Shown here piece by piece: positions 19,211 to 30,200 of a DNA stretch of 64,000 bases. The stretch spans positions 7,599,440 to 7,663,439 of the forward strand of contig NZ_CP077769.1 in NCBI RefSeq assembly GCF_020386615.1, read 5' to 3'. The number at the start of each line of letters is the position of its first letter. Within the stretch, counting starts at the first letter, position 1. The notes under the pieces are model-generated. The model did no database searches and was not told the DNA's origin. It saw nothing but the letters and a program-made list of their open reading frames with translations. Origin of the DNA: Chitinophaga pendula (GTDB lineage Bacteria; Bacteroidota; Bacteroidia; Chitinophagales; Chitinophagaceae). The position numbers and the translations under genes are program-made.

Positions 19211-22200
19211 AAAATATATAAAGAGGAAGAAACGATCGTCAGTCATTTTGAACAGATCGTCGGTAAATTCCCCTTTAATACGGCTGTAAGTATTGATGGA
19301 AAGACACAGACCTATGAAGAACTGAACCGTCTGGCTAATATCGTCGCTCATCAGCTGTTGCAACACCAGGAGGTACGAGCGCAACAACCGGTGGGACTGT
19401 TGCTGGGGCGTACAGCCTGGATGATCCCGGCAATATTGGGTGTACTAAAATCAGGGGCTGCCTATGTACCGTTGAATCCTGATGATCCTGCAGAACGTAG
19501 GGCATTGATACTACGGGATGCCGGCGTAAAACTGGTAATATCCGATAGTGGTTTGCAGCAGGAGTTGCCTGCTGATATACAGGTTCTGATGGTCCCCGAT
19601 GTATTCGAGCAGGTTTCCGATAGCCCTGCTGGCAACCCTGATGTGTCTGTTGTGCCAGCCGATACTTGTTATATTATCTATACTTCAGGTACCACCGGTC
19701 AGCCTAAAGGCGTGAAGATCAGCCACGCCAATGTGATTCAACTTTTCTTCAATGAAGGATTTCCTTTTGACTTTGATGAACAGGACTGCTGGACCCTCTT
19801 TCATAATTATAATTTCGACTTTTCTGTATGGGAGATATTCGGTGCTTTGTTTTATGGCGGCAAAGTTGTGATTGTTCCTCAGAATGTTTTTTATAATACT
19901 GCAGAGTTCATCCGTTTGATGACCAAGGAGCAGGTAACCGTATTGAGCCAGACACCTGGTGTATTTTCTCTCCTGATGCACACGATACTGGAAATGAAAG
20001 TACCTCCGGTATTGTTCCTGCGTTATGTGATCTTTGGTGGAGAAGAATTGAAACCCGGTAGCCTGAAAGCATGGGCTACTGCTTTCCCGCATATACAGTT
20101 GATCAACATGTATGGCATCACGGAGACGACCGTGCATGTCACCTTCAAACGGTTACAGCAGGAGGATATCGTCAGCCCGCTTAGTAACATAGGCCAGCCG
20201 TTGCAGCCGGTGAAAGTATTTGTACTGAATGAAGATCAGCAGTTGCTGCCACCAGGCGTAACCGGTGAACTGTACATCGGTGGAGCAGGTGTGGCAGCAG
20301 GATATGTGAATAACCCCACGCTCACCGAAGCGCGTTTTCCTGTACTATTCGGACAGCGGTTGTATCGTTCTGGCGATATGGGGAAAAGACTGGAGAACAA
20401 AGACCTGGTATATGCCGGGAGAAAAGATAATCAGGTGAGTATACGTGGATACCGGGTGGAGATAGGTGAAGTGATGATGGCATTCCTCCAGCATACGGCG
20501 GTAAAAGATGTATTGATATTACCTGTTGCAAATCAGTTCAGCCAGATGGAACTGGTTGCTTTTATTTTGCTAAAAGAGGAAATATCCCTGGAAGATATTA
20601 CGACAGCTGTCGCATCACGTCTGCCCCGGTATATGATGCCTTCTCGTTCGCATATCCTCACCAACAAGCCATTAACCCGGAATGGCAAGGTAGATACGGC
20701 GTCCCTGGTAGCGTTGGATGAAAAATCCAGGGAAGACCGTTCCCTCATGCAGCCACGTAATGTGGTGGAGCATGAATTGTATGCGATTTGGAAAAAACTG
20801 CTTAAAACAGAGCGTATTTCTGTCGGAGACGATTTTTTCGCAATCGGCGGCGATTCCATCAAAGTGATCAAATTGCTGAACCAGGTGAACCAGCATATTT
20901 CCAGGGTGGTGGAAATACAGGATATGTTTGAGCATAAGACTATTCGTAGCCTGGCAGGTTATATACTACAGACAGATAAAGAATCCGGCAGCAACATCCT
21001 GCGTGCACAGGTAGAATTACGTTTGCGTAAACTAAAAGCAGATGTTACCGGTTTACCAGGCTTGCCCGCCGGGACAGAAGATATATATCCTATGAGCGAC
21101 ATTGAGGCAGGGATGATTTTTCATAACATATATGCTGGTAGTGCAGGTGTATACCATGACCAGTTTGTGTATGAATTCAGTGAGCCGGCATTTGATGTGG
21201 CAGTTTTTGGGAAGGCGCTGAACTTTATGGTAGAGAAACACGCTTTGTTACGGACATCCTATCATATGGATGCCTATTCAGAGCCACTACAGGCAGTACA
21301 TCCTGCGACTGACTGTTTCGATCGTTTGTTGTTTGAAGATATCGCTCATTATGACAGTGGGCAACAACAGCAGCATATCGAGGAGTATATGAAGCAAGAT
21401 CGTTCGTTAGCTTTTGATGTCACGTTACCAGGTTTGTGGCGGATGATCATATTCCGCCTGGGCACGGAAGAATACTTGTTACTATGGGTGTTCCATCATG
21501 CTATTCTGGATGGATGGAGCAACGCTTCCTTTATCACCACACTTACAGATACCTATCACCGGCTTTTAGCTGATAGTACTTACCGTCCGTCCGCGCTGGC
21601 TGCTTCCTATCTTGATCATGTGATCGATCAGCAGGTGGCCAAAAATGATATGCAGCTACGTCAGTACTGGAAAGATCATCTGCAGGGATACCAGCGGTTG
21701 CCACTGCCTTTTAAGAGTACAGAGATACTTAATTTCAATAAGGCCGAAAGCCGGGTGCATTACAGCTACATCGAAGGAGTGCAGGCCGACCGTATTAAAC
21801 AGTTCGCCCAGCAGTTGCAGATGAACATTAAAGAACTGCTATTCGCAGGATTTCTTTACCTGCTGAGGATTGCGTGTGATCAGGAAGATATTACTATCGG
21901 CCTAGTATCGCACAACCGGCCTGCCAAAAAGGATGGAGATCAGGTATTGGGTTGCTTCCTTAATACGGTACCTTTCCGTATCCGCATACCAGATACTGAC
22001 CTGCATGTACCTTCTTTTCTGCAATATGTGCGGGAGCAATATCAACGATCCAAACAACATGACCGCCTATCTTTTATGGAGATCATCAAAGATGTGGAAG
22101 AGAAAGGTGCCTACTTCAATCCCGTCTTTGATGTGAAGTTCGACTTCGTAGACTTTTATGTTTACGGAGAAGTTAGCGAGCATGCACGGGCATCCCGGAA

Positions 22201-24271
22201 AAGAAGCCAGTTTCGCACATATACTCGTACAAACACCGCTTTTGATTTTAATACGAGTGTCAGCACGGATGCTATTCTTATTACAATCACCTGTCCTGAT
22301 AACAGCTATACAGCGGAAGAGATCGATTTCATACATGATCTGTATACTGCTATACTGGAATCTTTTGTAGCAGGCGATCGGATCAGCTATCAGACTGCAA
22401 TGGATCGGTCAGGGGCCTCGAAGATAATAGACAAATCCAATGATACCTTTATGATGCCGTCTGTCAGCAACTGGCTACAGTTGTTTGATAACAGCGTAAG
22501 GCAATACACATCGCTACCGGCATTGGTATTTGAAGGGAGGAAGATGACCTATCATGAGTTGGACGAGCAAGCTGATCGCCTGGCTTATTACATCGCCAAT
22601 AACGTATCGGATGAAGGTGGACGGGTGGTGATCGCGTTGCCCCGGTCAGACCTGTTTGTAATATCCATGCTGGCGGTGCTGAAGGCAGGGTTAACTTTTA
22701 TTCCGCTGGATATTACTACATCCGAAGAACGCATGCAGTATATTTTGCAGGATGCGCAGGCTACTCTCATACTCACGGATTATAATGGATGGATGCAGTT
22801 AGGGGCAATGTATGCAGAAAAAATACTTGCAGTCGATATACAGTTGCCGGTATTGCCGCCGCCGGCAGCGTCCTGGAAAGTATCGCCGGATAGTGCCGGG
22901 CCGGCTTATATGATATATACCTCCGGCTCTACAGGTCATCCTAAAGGTACGTTGATCAGGCATAGCTCGCTGGCTAATTATATCAGTTGGTTTGTCAGCA
23001 CTTACCAGATCACATCTGCAGACAGTACGCTGGTGTTTTCTTCTCTTGCTTTTGATCTTTCCTTTACTACGTTACTATCTTCGCTGGCGGCAGGTGCGAC
23101 ATTACATCTGTTTCCTGTGTTCGAACGTTTCAATCTGGATACCTGGCGTAACTACCTGATCGAAAATGAGATCACTTATCTGAAATTAACTCCTTCACAC
23201 TTTTCAATGCTAACAGCTGATCCTTATTTCCCGGATCGCTATCAGCAGATGAAAATACGTTTATTCGTTACTGGTGGCGAAAAATTACGTCCAAAAGATA
23301 TCCGCTCATATCTGGAACTGTTTCCCGAAACGCACTTTGTAAACCACTATGGACCTACAGAAACTACCATAGGGGTGATCACGCATGACATTACAGCAGA
23401 GAATATCTCCTACCTCTTCCATAACCCGGTGATAGGAAGACCTATTCATAATCATGCAATCTATATCTGCGACGGAGAACAGCGGATACTGGGCCCTGGT
23501 CAGAAAGGGGAGATATGTATCGCGGGTGCAGGTGTTGCAATTGGTTATCATCAAAGGGATGCGTTGACGGCAGAAAAATTTATCCGTCATCATCAGCTGC
23601 CGGATAAAATATTGTATCGGACCGGGGATAGTGGCAGATGGTTACCGAATGGCCTCATCGAGTTTTATGGCCGCCTGGATGATCAGGTTAAGATCAACGG
23701 GTACCGGGTGGAGCCAGGAGAGATCGAAGCTCAGCTCCGGTCGATCAAAGGAATAGAAAAGGCAGTAGTGGTCGCTGTGCCGAACAGTATGGGGGATAAT
23801 GAGTTGCTGGCATTCCTGGTCATGGATGCACCGTTGTCTGATTCCTGGATAAGAGAAGAACTATCAAAGAGGTTACCTGATTATATGATACCACACCGCT
23901 ATCATATGATAGCGGATTTACCGCTGACGGCTAATGGTAAAGTAGATAAAAAGGCTTTACTGGTTGTGGAAACCACTTCCGTATTAACGCATCACCCGGC
24001 GACTCATGCGTCGATGAATGAAGTGGAGCAACAGGTACATGATATCTGGAAAAAAGTATTGGGAGTGGATATGATCCATCCGGATGCCAAATTCTTTGAT
24101 GTGGGTGGAGATTCGCTGAAACTGGTACACCTCGCAAAACGATTGTCGGAGGAGTTGTCAAGCCGCCTTGAGGTGGCTGATCTGTTCAATTATACAAGTA
24201 TTCGGGAAGTGGCTCGTCAGCTGCAACATACTGTTACAGCTGCGCCGGTGACCACAGGTATTGAAATTTAA
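18488..24271 (+). CDS. NRPS: half-C-A(Thr)-T-C-A(Asp)-T
   Basis: 1927 aa; starts at the first of three close ATGs. Residues ~10-240 resemble only the C-terminal lobe of a C domain: no HHxxxDG is present, but a YW...LLRKY segment and the terminal LVYREDAF...LL region are. A1 (TSGTTGQPKG at 399) has pocket DFWSIGMVH, a Thr code. T1 is GGDSI (Ser790). The following C domain (HHAILDGWS at 1003) belongs to a divergent type with YPMSDIEAGMIFH and CFLNTVPFR. A2 (TSGSTG at 1478) has DLTKVGHIG, an Asp code. T2 is GGDSL (Ser1876). The protein ends in TTGIEI and is followed 11 bp later by a protein starting with a ketosynthase, so the Asp-loaded carrier should feed the KS. The half-C follows a protein that already ends in a complete C domain. 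Confidence 0.95.
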   Translation: MHMMSESTQKAGQQYWMSKIAHADSCFPARPEANAVYRSVDCELSPALVNAVRVLGKADALTELAVYLAFYGLLLRKYFSTASVLVASSAPEPGHAAGSVVFFSLATDTRKTLRQLLLDVKGDIEEVLLYQDNELEVLQTLFANNNIPLAPALEFGFTVADHQAVPSFAATLAIRIDKSAHAFELVYREDAFTEALVRLIGESYTLLLEEGLKDLMQECGSIGFLPAALQETLLTEAGGKGKIYKEEETIVSHFEQIVGKFPFNTAVSIDGKTQTYEELNRLANIVAHQLLQHQEVRAQQPVGLLLGRTAWMIPAILGVLKSGAAYVPLNPDDPAERRALILRDAGVKLVISDSGLQQELPADIQVLMVPDVFEQVSDSPAGNPDVSVVPADTCYIIYTSGTTGQPKGVKISHANVIQLFFNEGFPFDFDEQDCWTLFHNYNFDFSVWEIFGALFYGGKVVIVPQNVFYNTAEFIRLMTKEQVTVLSQTPGVFSLLMHTILEMKVPPVLFLRYVIFGGEELKPGSLKAWATAFPHIQLINMYGITETTVHVTFKRLQQEDIVSPLSNIGQPLQPVKVFVLNEDQQLLPPGVTGELYIGGAGVAAGYVNNPTLTEARFPVLFGQRLYRSGDMGKRLENKDLVYAGRKDNQVSIRGYRVEIGEVMMAFLQHTAVKDVLILPVANQFSQMELVAFILLKEEISLEDITTAVASRLPRYMMPSRSHILTNKPLTRNGKVDTASLVALDEKSREDRSLMQPRNVVEHELYAIWKKLLKTERISVGDDFFAIGGDSIKVIKLLNQVNQHISRVVEIQDMFEHKTIRSLAGYILQTDKESGSNILRAQVELRLRKLKADVTGLPGLPAGTEDIYPMSDIEAGMIFHNIYAGSAGVYHDQFVYEFSEPAFDVAVFGKALNFMVEKHALLRTSYHMDAYSEPLQAVHPATDCFDRLLFEDIAHYDSGQQQQHIEEYMKQDRSLAFDVTLPGLWRMIIFRLGTEEYLLLWVFHHAILDGWSNASFITTLTDTYHRLLADSTYRPSALAASYLDHVIDQQVAKNDMQLRQYWKDHLQGYQRLPLPFKSTEILNFNKAESRVHYSYIEGVQADRIKQFAQQLQMNIKELLFAGFLYLLRIACDQEDITIGLVSHNRPAKKDGDQVLGCFLNTVPFRIRIPDTDLHVPSFLQYVREQYQRSKQHDRLSFMEIIKDVEEKGAYFNPVFDVKFDFVDFYVYGEVSEHARASRKRSQFRTYTRTNTAFDFNTSVSTDAILITITCPDNSYTAEEIDFIHDLYTAILESFVAGDRISYQTAMDRSGASKIIDKSNDTFMMPSVSNWLQLFDNSVRQYTSLPALVFEGRKMTYHELDEQADRLAYYIANNVSDEGGRVVIALPRSDLFVISMLAVLKAGLTFIPLDITTSEERMQYILQDAQATLILTDYNGWMQLGAMYAEKILAVDIQLPVLPPPAASWKVSPDSAGPAYMIYTSGSTGHPKGTLIRHSSLANYISWFVSTYQITSADSTLVFSSLAFDLSFTTLLSSLAAGATLHLFPVFERFNLDTWRNYLIENEITYLKLTPSHFSMLTADPYFPDRYQQMKIRLFVTGGEKLRPKDIRSYLELFPETHFVNHYGPTETTIGVITHDITAENISYLFHNPVIGRPIHNHAIYICDGEQRILGPGQKGEICIAGAGVAIGYHQRDALTAEKFIRHHQLPDKILYRTGDSGRWLPNGLIEFYGRLDDQVKINGYRVEPGEIEAQLRSIKGIEKAVVVAVPNSMGDNELLAFLVMDAPLSDSWIREELSKRLPDYMIPHRYHMIADLPLTANGKVDKKALLVVETTSVLTHHPATHASMNEVEQQVHDIWKKVLGVDMIHPDAKFFDVGGDSLKLVHLAKRLSEELSSRLEVADLFNYTSIREVARQLQHTVTAAPVTTGIEI
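21070..22390 (+). other. Divergent C domain after GGDS carrier (Thr donor)
   Basis: Active-site motif HHAILDGWS is intact. The domain starts with YPMSDIEAGMIFH, and its C-lobe reads SHNRPAKKDGDQVLGCFLN and SFMEII instead of the common GRxxxELxxxIGFFVN and PFDxLVE patterns. It lacks the HHxxxxxGD motif of dual E/C domains. The closest relative in the window is the C domain at about 47400-48720. It could be DCL-like or act on a modified donor; the sequence alone does not decide. Confidence 0.7.
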
Positions 24272-24282
24272 ATCATTTGATT

Positions 24283-27200
24283 ATGGGACAGAAAAATCAG
24301 ATAGCTATTATCGGGATGGCGGGTATTTTTCCCGAAGCGAATGACCTGGTACAGTTTGCCGCTAATCTTCGTGCCGGAAAAGATGCAGTGGGTGAGCTGT
24401 CCGTGTTGCGAAAGGCATTAACGAATATTACGGGCACCGGTCCGCTCCAGGTAACTGGTTTCCTGGAACGACCGGATAGTTTTGATCATAAATTCTTCCA
24501 CTTATCGAGGCGGGAGGCTGAATATATGGACCCTTCCCATCGTATGGTCCTCCAGTTATCCTGTCAGGCGATCTGGGATGCAGGTTATTCATTGCAACAG
24601 TTCTCCGGCAGCAATACGGGTGTATTTATCGGTGGTAAGTCCTTCCCAAAATACCTGATGCAGTTTGAAGAACCGGATGCGATGGCGTATAGCGGTAACC
24701 TGGGACCTATGGTGGCAGGCAGATTGTCTTATCACCTGAACCTGCATGGCCCGGCCCTGATGCTGGATACTTCCTGTTCCTCATCTCTGGTAGCTGTGCA
24801 TGAAGCCTGCCAGCAGCTGATGCATGGAGAGATCGATACGGCACTGGCAGGTGGCTTTTGTTATATCACCCATTTTCATGAAAAAGGAAGTAATAATAGC
24901 CTCGGTGTTATGTCAGCATCCGGTAAGTGCAGAGCTTTTGACAGTGCTGCAGATGGTATAGGGATAGGAGAAGGTGGTGGAATGGTGCTGTTGAAGCGGC
25001 TGGAACAGGCAGTGCAGGATGGGGATCAGATACATGCAGTCATATTGGGCAGTGCTGTCAATCATGACGGTGGACGGTCCAATGGACTTACGGCGCCCAG
25101 CCCTATGGCACAATCAGAGGTATTAGTGAAGGCCTGGAAAAAGGCAGGTATCGATCCTGAAACAATAGGATTTATCGAAGCGCACGGTACAGGAACCCGG
25201 TTAGGAGATCCGATAGAGTTCAAAGGGCTGACAGATGCTTTTGCGCAGTTTACTGAAAAACGTAGTTTTTGTGCTGTCAGCGCGGTGAAAACAAATATAG
25301 GACACCTGGATAATGCTGCGGGTATTGCCAGCTTACTTAAATCGGTATTAGCCCTCAAGCATGGGGAACTATATCCTAACGTACACTTCCGGCAATTGAA
25401 TCCATTTATAGACAGCCAACATTCGGCTGCTTATATCAACGCTGCCTGGCAGCCCTGGCAGGTAACGGATCATCCGAGACGTTGCGGGGTAAGCGCATTT
25501 GGCCTGAGTGGTACCAATGCACATATGGTGCTGGAAGCAGCTCCCTTATATACGCCATCACTACACCAGGTGCCAGCCTTACTCAAGTTGTCATCCAGGA
25601 CCCCCTTCGGACTACAGCAACTCCGTTCATCAGTATTGTCCTTCCTGCAGCAACCGGCGGTTAATCTCGCAGATATCATACCGACAATGAACTGCGGAAG
25701 AGATGATTATGAATACAGAGGTTGCCTGGTGGCAGACCAGTTACGGGATATGACAACAGGCGATGAAGGCAATTACAGGTGGATCACCGGTTATGTAAAA
25801 CCAGCCGTAAAGATTGTACTGCTCTTTTCTGATCACACACCTGAAGACATCCTGTTATCCAACCTGGCATCCCGTTATCCTGTATTCAATACACTGAAAG
25901 ACTTGCCAGCTGTATTGCAGTTACATGTAGGCATATATAAACTCTGCCTTTCATTGGGTATACCATTGATGACGCTGATTGGCCGGGGGAAAGGTCGTAT
26001 TTCCAAACAACTGGCGCTGGGAGAGATTAGCAGGGATGAGGCGGTAAAGGTATTAGCGAAGGTAGGCCAGACGGAGCCATTGGATACGGTCAGGCTACAG
26101 CAACTGATTACGGAGCAGCTATTGGATGAACAGGTAATTTTTGTAGAAGCAGGATGTGAAGGAGAGCTGAGCACTGTAATCGGTGGTTTTTTGCCTGCGA
26201 ACGCGGCAGACCGGTGTCTGCGACTGTTGCAGCCGGACGGTAATGCCGCCGTCACTATTGCTGCACTATATACCCAAGGTATAGATATTACCTGGGAGGG
26301 GTTATATGCATCGCGTACCTGGCAAAAGATCAGTGCACCCAGTCCCGCATTTGAAGATATCAGCTGTTGGGCAAAGCCACCTGCAATCAGCTGGGATACA
26401 TCTGCCGCGAACTGGTTGCACACAACAAGCTGGCAGGAAACTGTAAAAACAGATCATACATACAGTTTGAAAGCCGGAGTGTGGCTGATTTTTACCAGTG
26501 AAGAGGTCAGTGATGACTGGATTCAGGGAATGCTCAAAGAGCAGGGTTTGACTGTCGTAATGGTATCAGCAGGAGCTGCTTTCGCAAGCAGCAGTGCTCA
26601 TACATTTACTATTAATCCTTTGCGTTGGGAAGATTATGAGCAACTGAAAATGTCTGTCGAGAGATCTTACGGTACACCGGAGGGCATGCTTTTTCTGCAT
26701 CCTGCTTCCTCTGCAAACACTTACAATACAAGTTCCTGGCTTGCACATATTGAACAGACAGTAAACAGCTATCTTTTTGCCTGCCAGGCATTCAGTACCT
26801 ACTTTAACAAAAAAGGGTTTTTGCTGGCAAATATCACACGCCGTGCATTCAATACAGCGGAGGGTGATACGATGCCAGATCCGATACAGACAGCTGTAGC
26901 CGCACTTTTTCGTTCCCTGGTGAATGAATACGGACAGTTGAAGATCAGGAATGTCGACTTTCATTATGAAGGCGCCGTGCCGGATCATGCAAAAAAGGAT
27001 TTGCTGGCCGCCTTGCTGAATGATGATGCGTTAACGGATTTGTTACTGCAGGATGGCAGAATGATGATTCCCTGTCTGAATACGGTGCCGGTAGATATTG
27101 CAACAGCACGGGAACAGCTGGTGCTACCTGTTGGTGGTGTATATATTGTGACCGGCGGAGCGGAAGGTATAGGTTTTGAGATGGCAAGGGCTATTGCTAT

Positions 27201-30200
27201 GCAGGCAGACAGCACCTTTATCATCATTGGTCGTACCGCATTGCCGGCACCGGAGTATTGGACACAGGAGATTAGTGCTGACATTAATAACAAGATCGGC
27301 AATCTGCTGTTACTGGAAAAAATGGGCTCTACGGTCAACTATTATCAGGCGGATGTCAGCGACGAAACGCGGATGTATGAAGTCTTCAGGCAGATAAGAT
27401 CACACCATACCAAAATACAGGGAGTGATACATAGTGCTGGTACAGGTATCAGGGGAGTATCACTGGCAGAGAGTAAGCAGGAGGATTTTGTGAGGACCTG
27501 TGCGCCCAAGATACAGGGAACGGTGATATTGAATGCCTGCACGGAAGAATTACAACCCGCCTTTTTTATTTGTTTCTCATCGCTTAATGTATTGATGCCT
27601 GCTAAAAACAGCGCTGATTACACGATGGCCAATGCTTTTATGGAAGGATGGTGTAGTGCCCGCAAATCACATACCTGTGCTTACAAGGCCATCGCCTGGC
27701 CAGGCTGGAGAGATACCGGGATGATACTTAAAAAACATCCCGGAGGTATAGCAGACGATACGGATAGTCCCATTCGTCTGTTAAGTACTATACCAGGAAG
27801 AGAAGCCTTCTTCCTGGCATTGGCACTGAGGTATCCGGTTCTTCAGGTAGGTGATATTGATTATTCATTTTTCAAGGGAAATCCGTTTTTCGCGCTTCCC
27901 GGTACCATATCAGTCAAAGAGGTAGCAGCAACAACAGCGCTCTCCGCGGCAGCTACAGTGGTTGCTGATAATAGTGTCCACACTATGCAGCGTATCCGGG
28001 AAATATGGCAGGCAGTGTTGAAGGCAGACGCAATAGCGGAAGATGATGATTTCTTTGAGCTGGGTGGTAATTCGCTGAATGGCCGGCAGGTGATCAACAA
28101 GATCAACAGTGTGTTGGATACAGAGATAGATTTTGATGTGATCTTCGAATATGGTACACTCCGGGAACTGACGGACTATATAGATGCTCGGCGTACACCT
28201 GTGGCTACGCAGCATGCAAGGCAAATCACTCCTGCGCTTCCAGCAGATTATTATGAACTTTCTCATGCCCAGCGCAGATTGTGGATATTATCACAGTTTG
28301 AAGAGGACTCCATTGCTTACAACTTACCCGCTGCTTACCAGGTAGAAGAAGGGAAGTTTGATATTCCGGCTTTTCAGCAGGCGGTACAATTGCTGGTGGA
28401 CCGTCATGAGAGCTTCCGGACGGTGTTTCGGGTGATAAATGGAGAACCCAGGCAGGTGATATTGCCGGTACTGACATATCTGGTTCCTGTATTAGATATC
28501 AGTCATCTGCCGGAAGGAGAGCGAAATGCTGCTGCCCAACAATTATACAAGGAAGAAGTTTCCAGGGTATTTGATCTGGAGACAGGCCCACTGCTTACAT
28601 TCAAAGTGGTGAAGCAGACCGCGCAGCAATACCTGATCATCTATAATGTGCATCATATTATCAGCGATGGCTGGTCTCAGGGGATTATCATCAATGAATT
28701 ACTGAAAGCGTACAATGCCTTTAAGGCAGGAGAAAAGCCATCATTGGATCCGGCAAAGTGGCAGTATAAGGATTATAGTACATGGCATAACCGGCTGATT
28801 GAAAGCGGGCACTTTAACCAGCTTGAGCAGTATTGGCTGCGTAAGTTCCACGATCGTCCTTCGGGTATTGACCTGCCGTTGGACCGGCCGCGTGCGGTGC
28901 TGCAAACTTTCAATGGTGGCAGACTGATGTTTAAACTGGATGCAGTGGCAACCTCCTTTCTGGAAGAGACATCGCGCGAGAAAGGTACTACCGGGTTTAT
29001 GAATGTAATGGCCATTCTGGGTATACTATTGCAACGTTATTCCGGGCAGCGGGACATTATACTGGGTTCTCCTTCTGCCGGCCGCTCGTACGACGAGTTT
29101 CATGATATCGTCGGCTTCTTTGTAAATACGCTGGTATACCGCTGGCAGATTGATACTTCAGAAAGCTTCTACGAAGTGCTGGCAAGGGTGAAAATGGAAG
29201 CACTGGAGGTGTATAATCACATGGATTATCCGTTTGACCTGCTGGTAGAAAGGGTTGGGTTGGAACGGGATATGAGCCATTCACCACTTTTCAATGTGAT
29301 GTTGGCGCATAATAATACGGACAGAGAAGAAAAGGAACTTTCTATGGAGGATGTGGAGGTGGACACCTACAGCGAGGTGCATGAGTTCAACATGAGTAAG
29401 TTCGACCTGATATTTTTCATGGCGGAAGGAATATCTGGTATACATATCCTGCTGGAGTATAATTCAGATCTTTTCGATAAGGAAACAGCCGAGCGGCTTT
29501 CCCGTAATTTCATTGCACTGGCTAATCAGGTCGCTGCGCAGCCGGATGTTCCTGTGAGTACGCTGATGGGAATGGCGCCGGCAGAATATAGTCTGGTAAC
29601 GGAAAGTTTTCAGGGATCACAGGTGGCCTGGCCACATATGCATGTACTGGAACTGTTTGATCAGCAGGTACGTCAGCAGCACTCAATACCTGCAATAGTG
29701 TATGAAGGGAAACAACTTACTTATGCAGAACTGGATATTCAGGCCAACAAACTGGCGCACTATCTGCAGCAATATTATGCTGTAGGGCCAGGTGTTTTCG
29801 TGGGATTGTCGATGGAACGTTCACTGGATATGATCGTTGCCATTATCGGTATCATTAAGGCAGGGGGGGCTTATGTAGCGATAGATCCAGGTTATCCGGC
29901 AGAAAGGCAGGCGCATATGCTGACAGACAGTAAAACCGGCGTGCTGATCACTGATCAGCCGGTGCAGGCCATTACAGCACACTACACGGGTGCTGTGATC
30001 CGTTTGCATGAACTGGAAGCGGCATTGGCTGGTATGTCTGAAGCACAGCCGGATGTTATTCCTGGTGCCAATGATATTGTTTATGTGATCTATACTTCCG
30101 GTTCGACGGGGACTCCTAATGGCGCTATGTTACCTCACGGGCTGTTAAGTAACCTGATACAATGGCAGCTGCAACAGGCCGGTATTGACAATGCACTGCA

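Noticed and set aside
21100..21160. Dual E/C function of the divergent C domain
   Set aside because: The extra HHxxxxxGD motif expected right after the PLQxGxLFH-like start is missing; the sequence there reads FHNIYAG.
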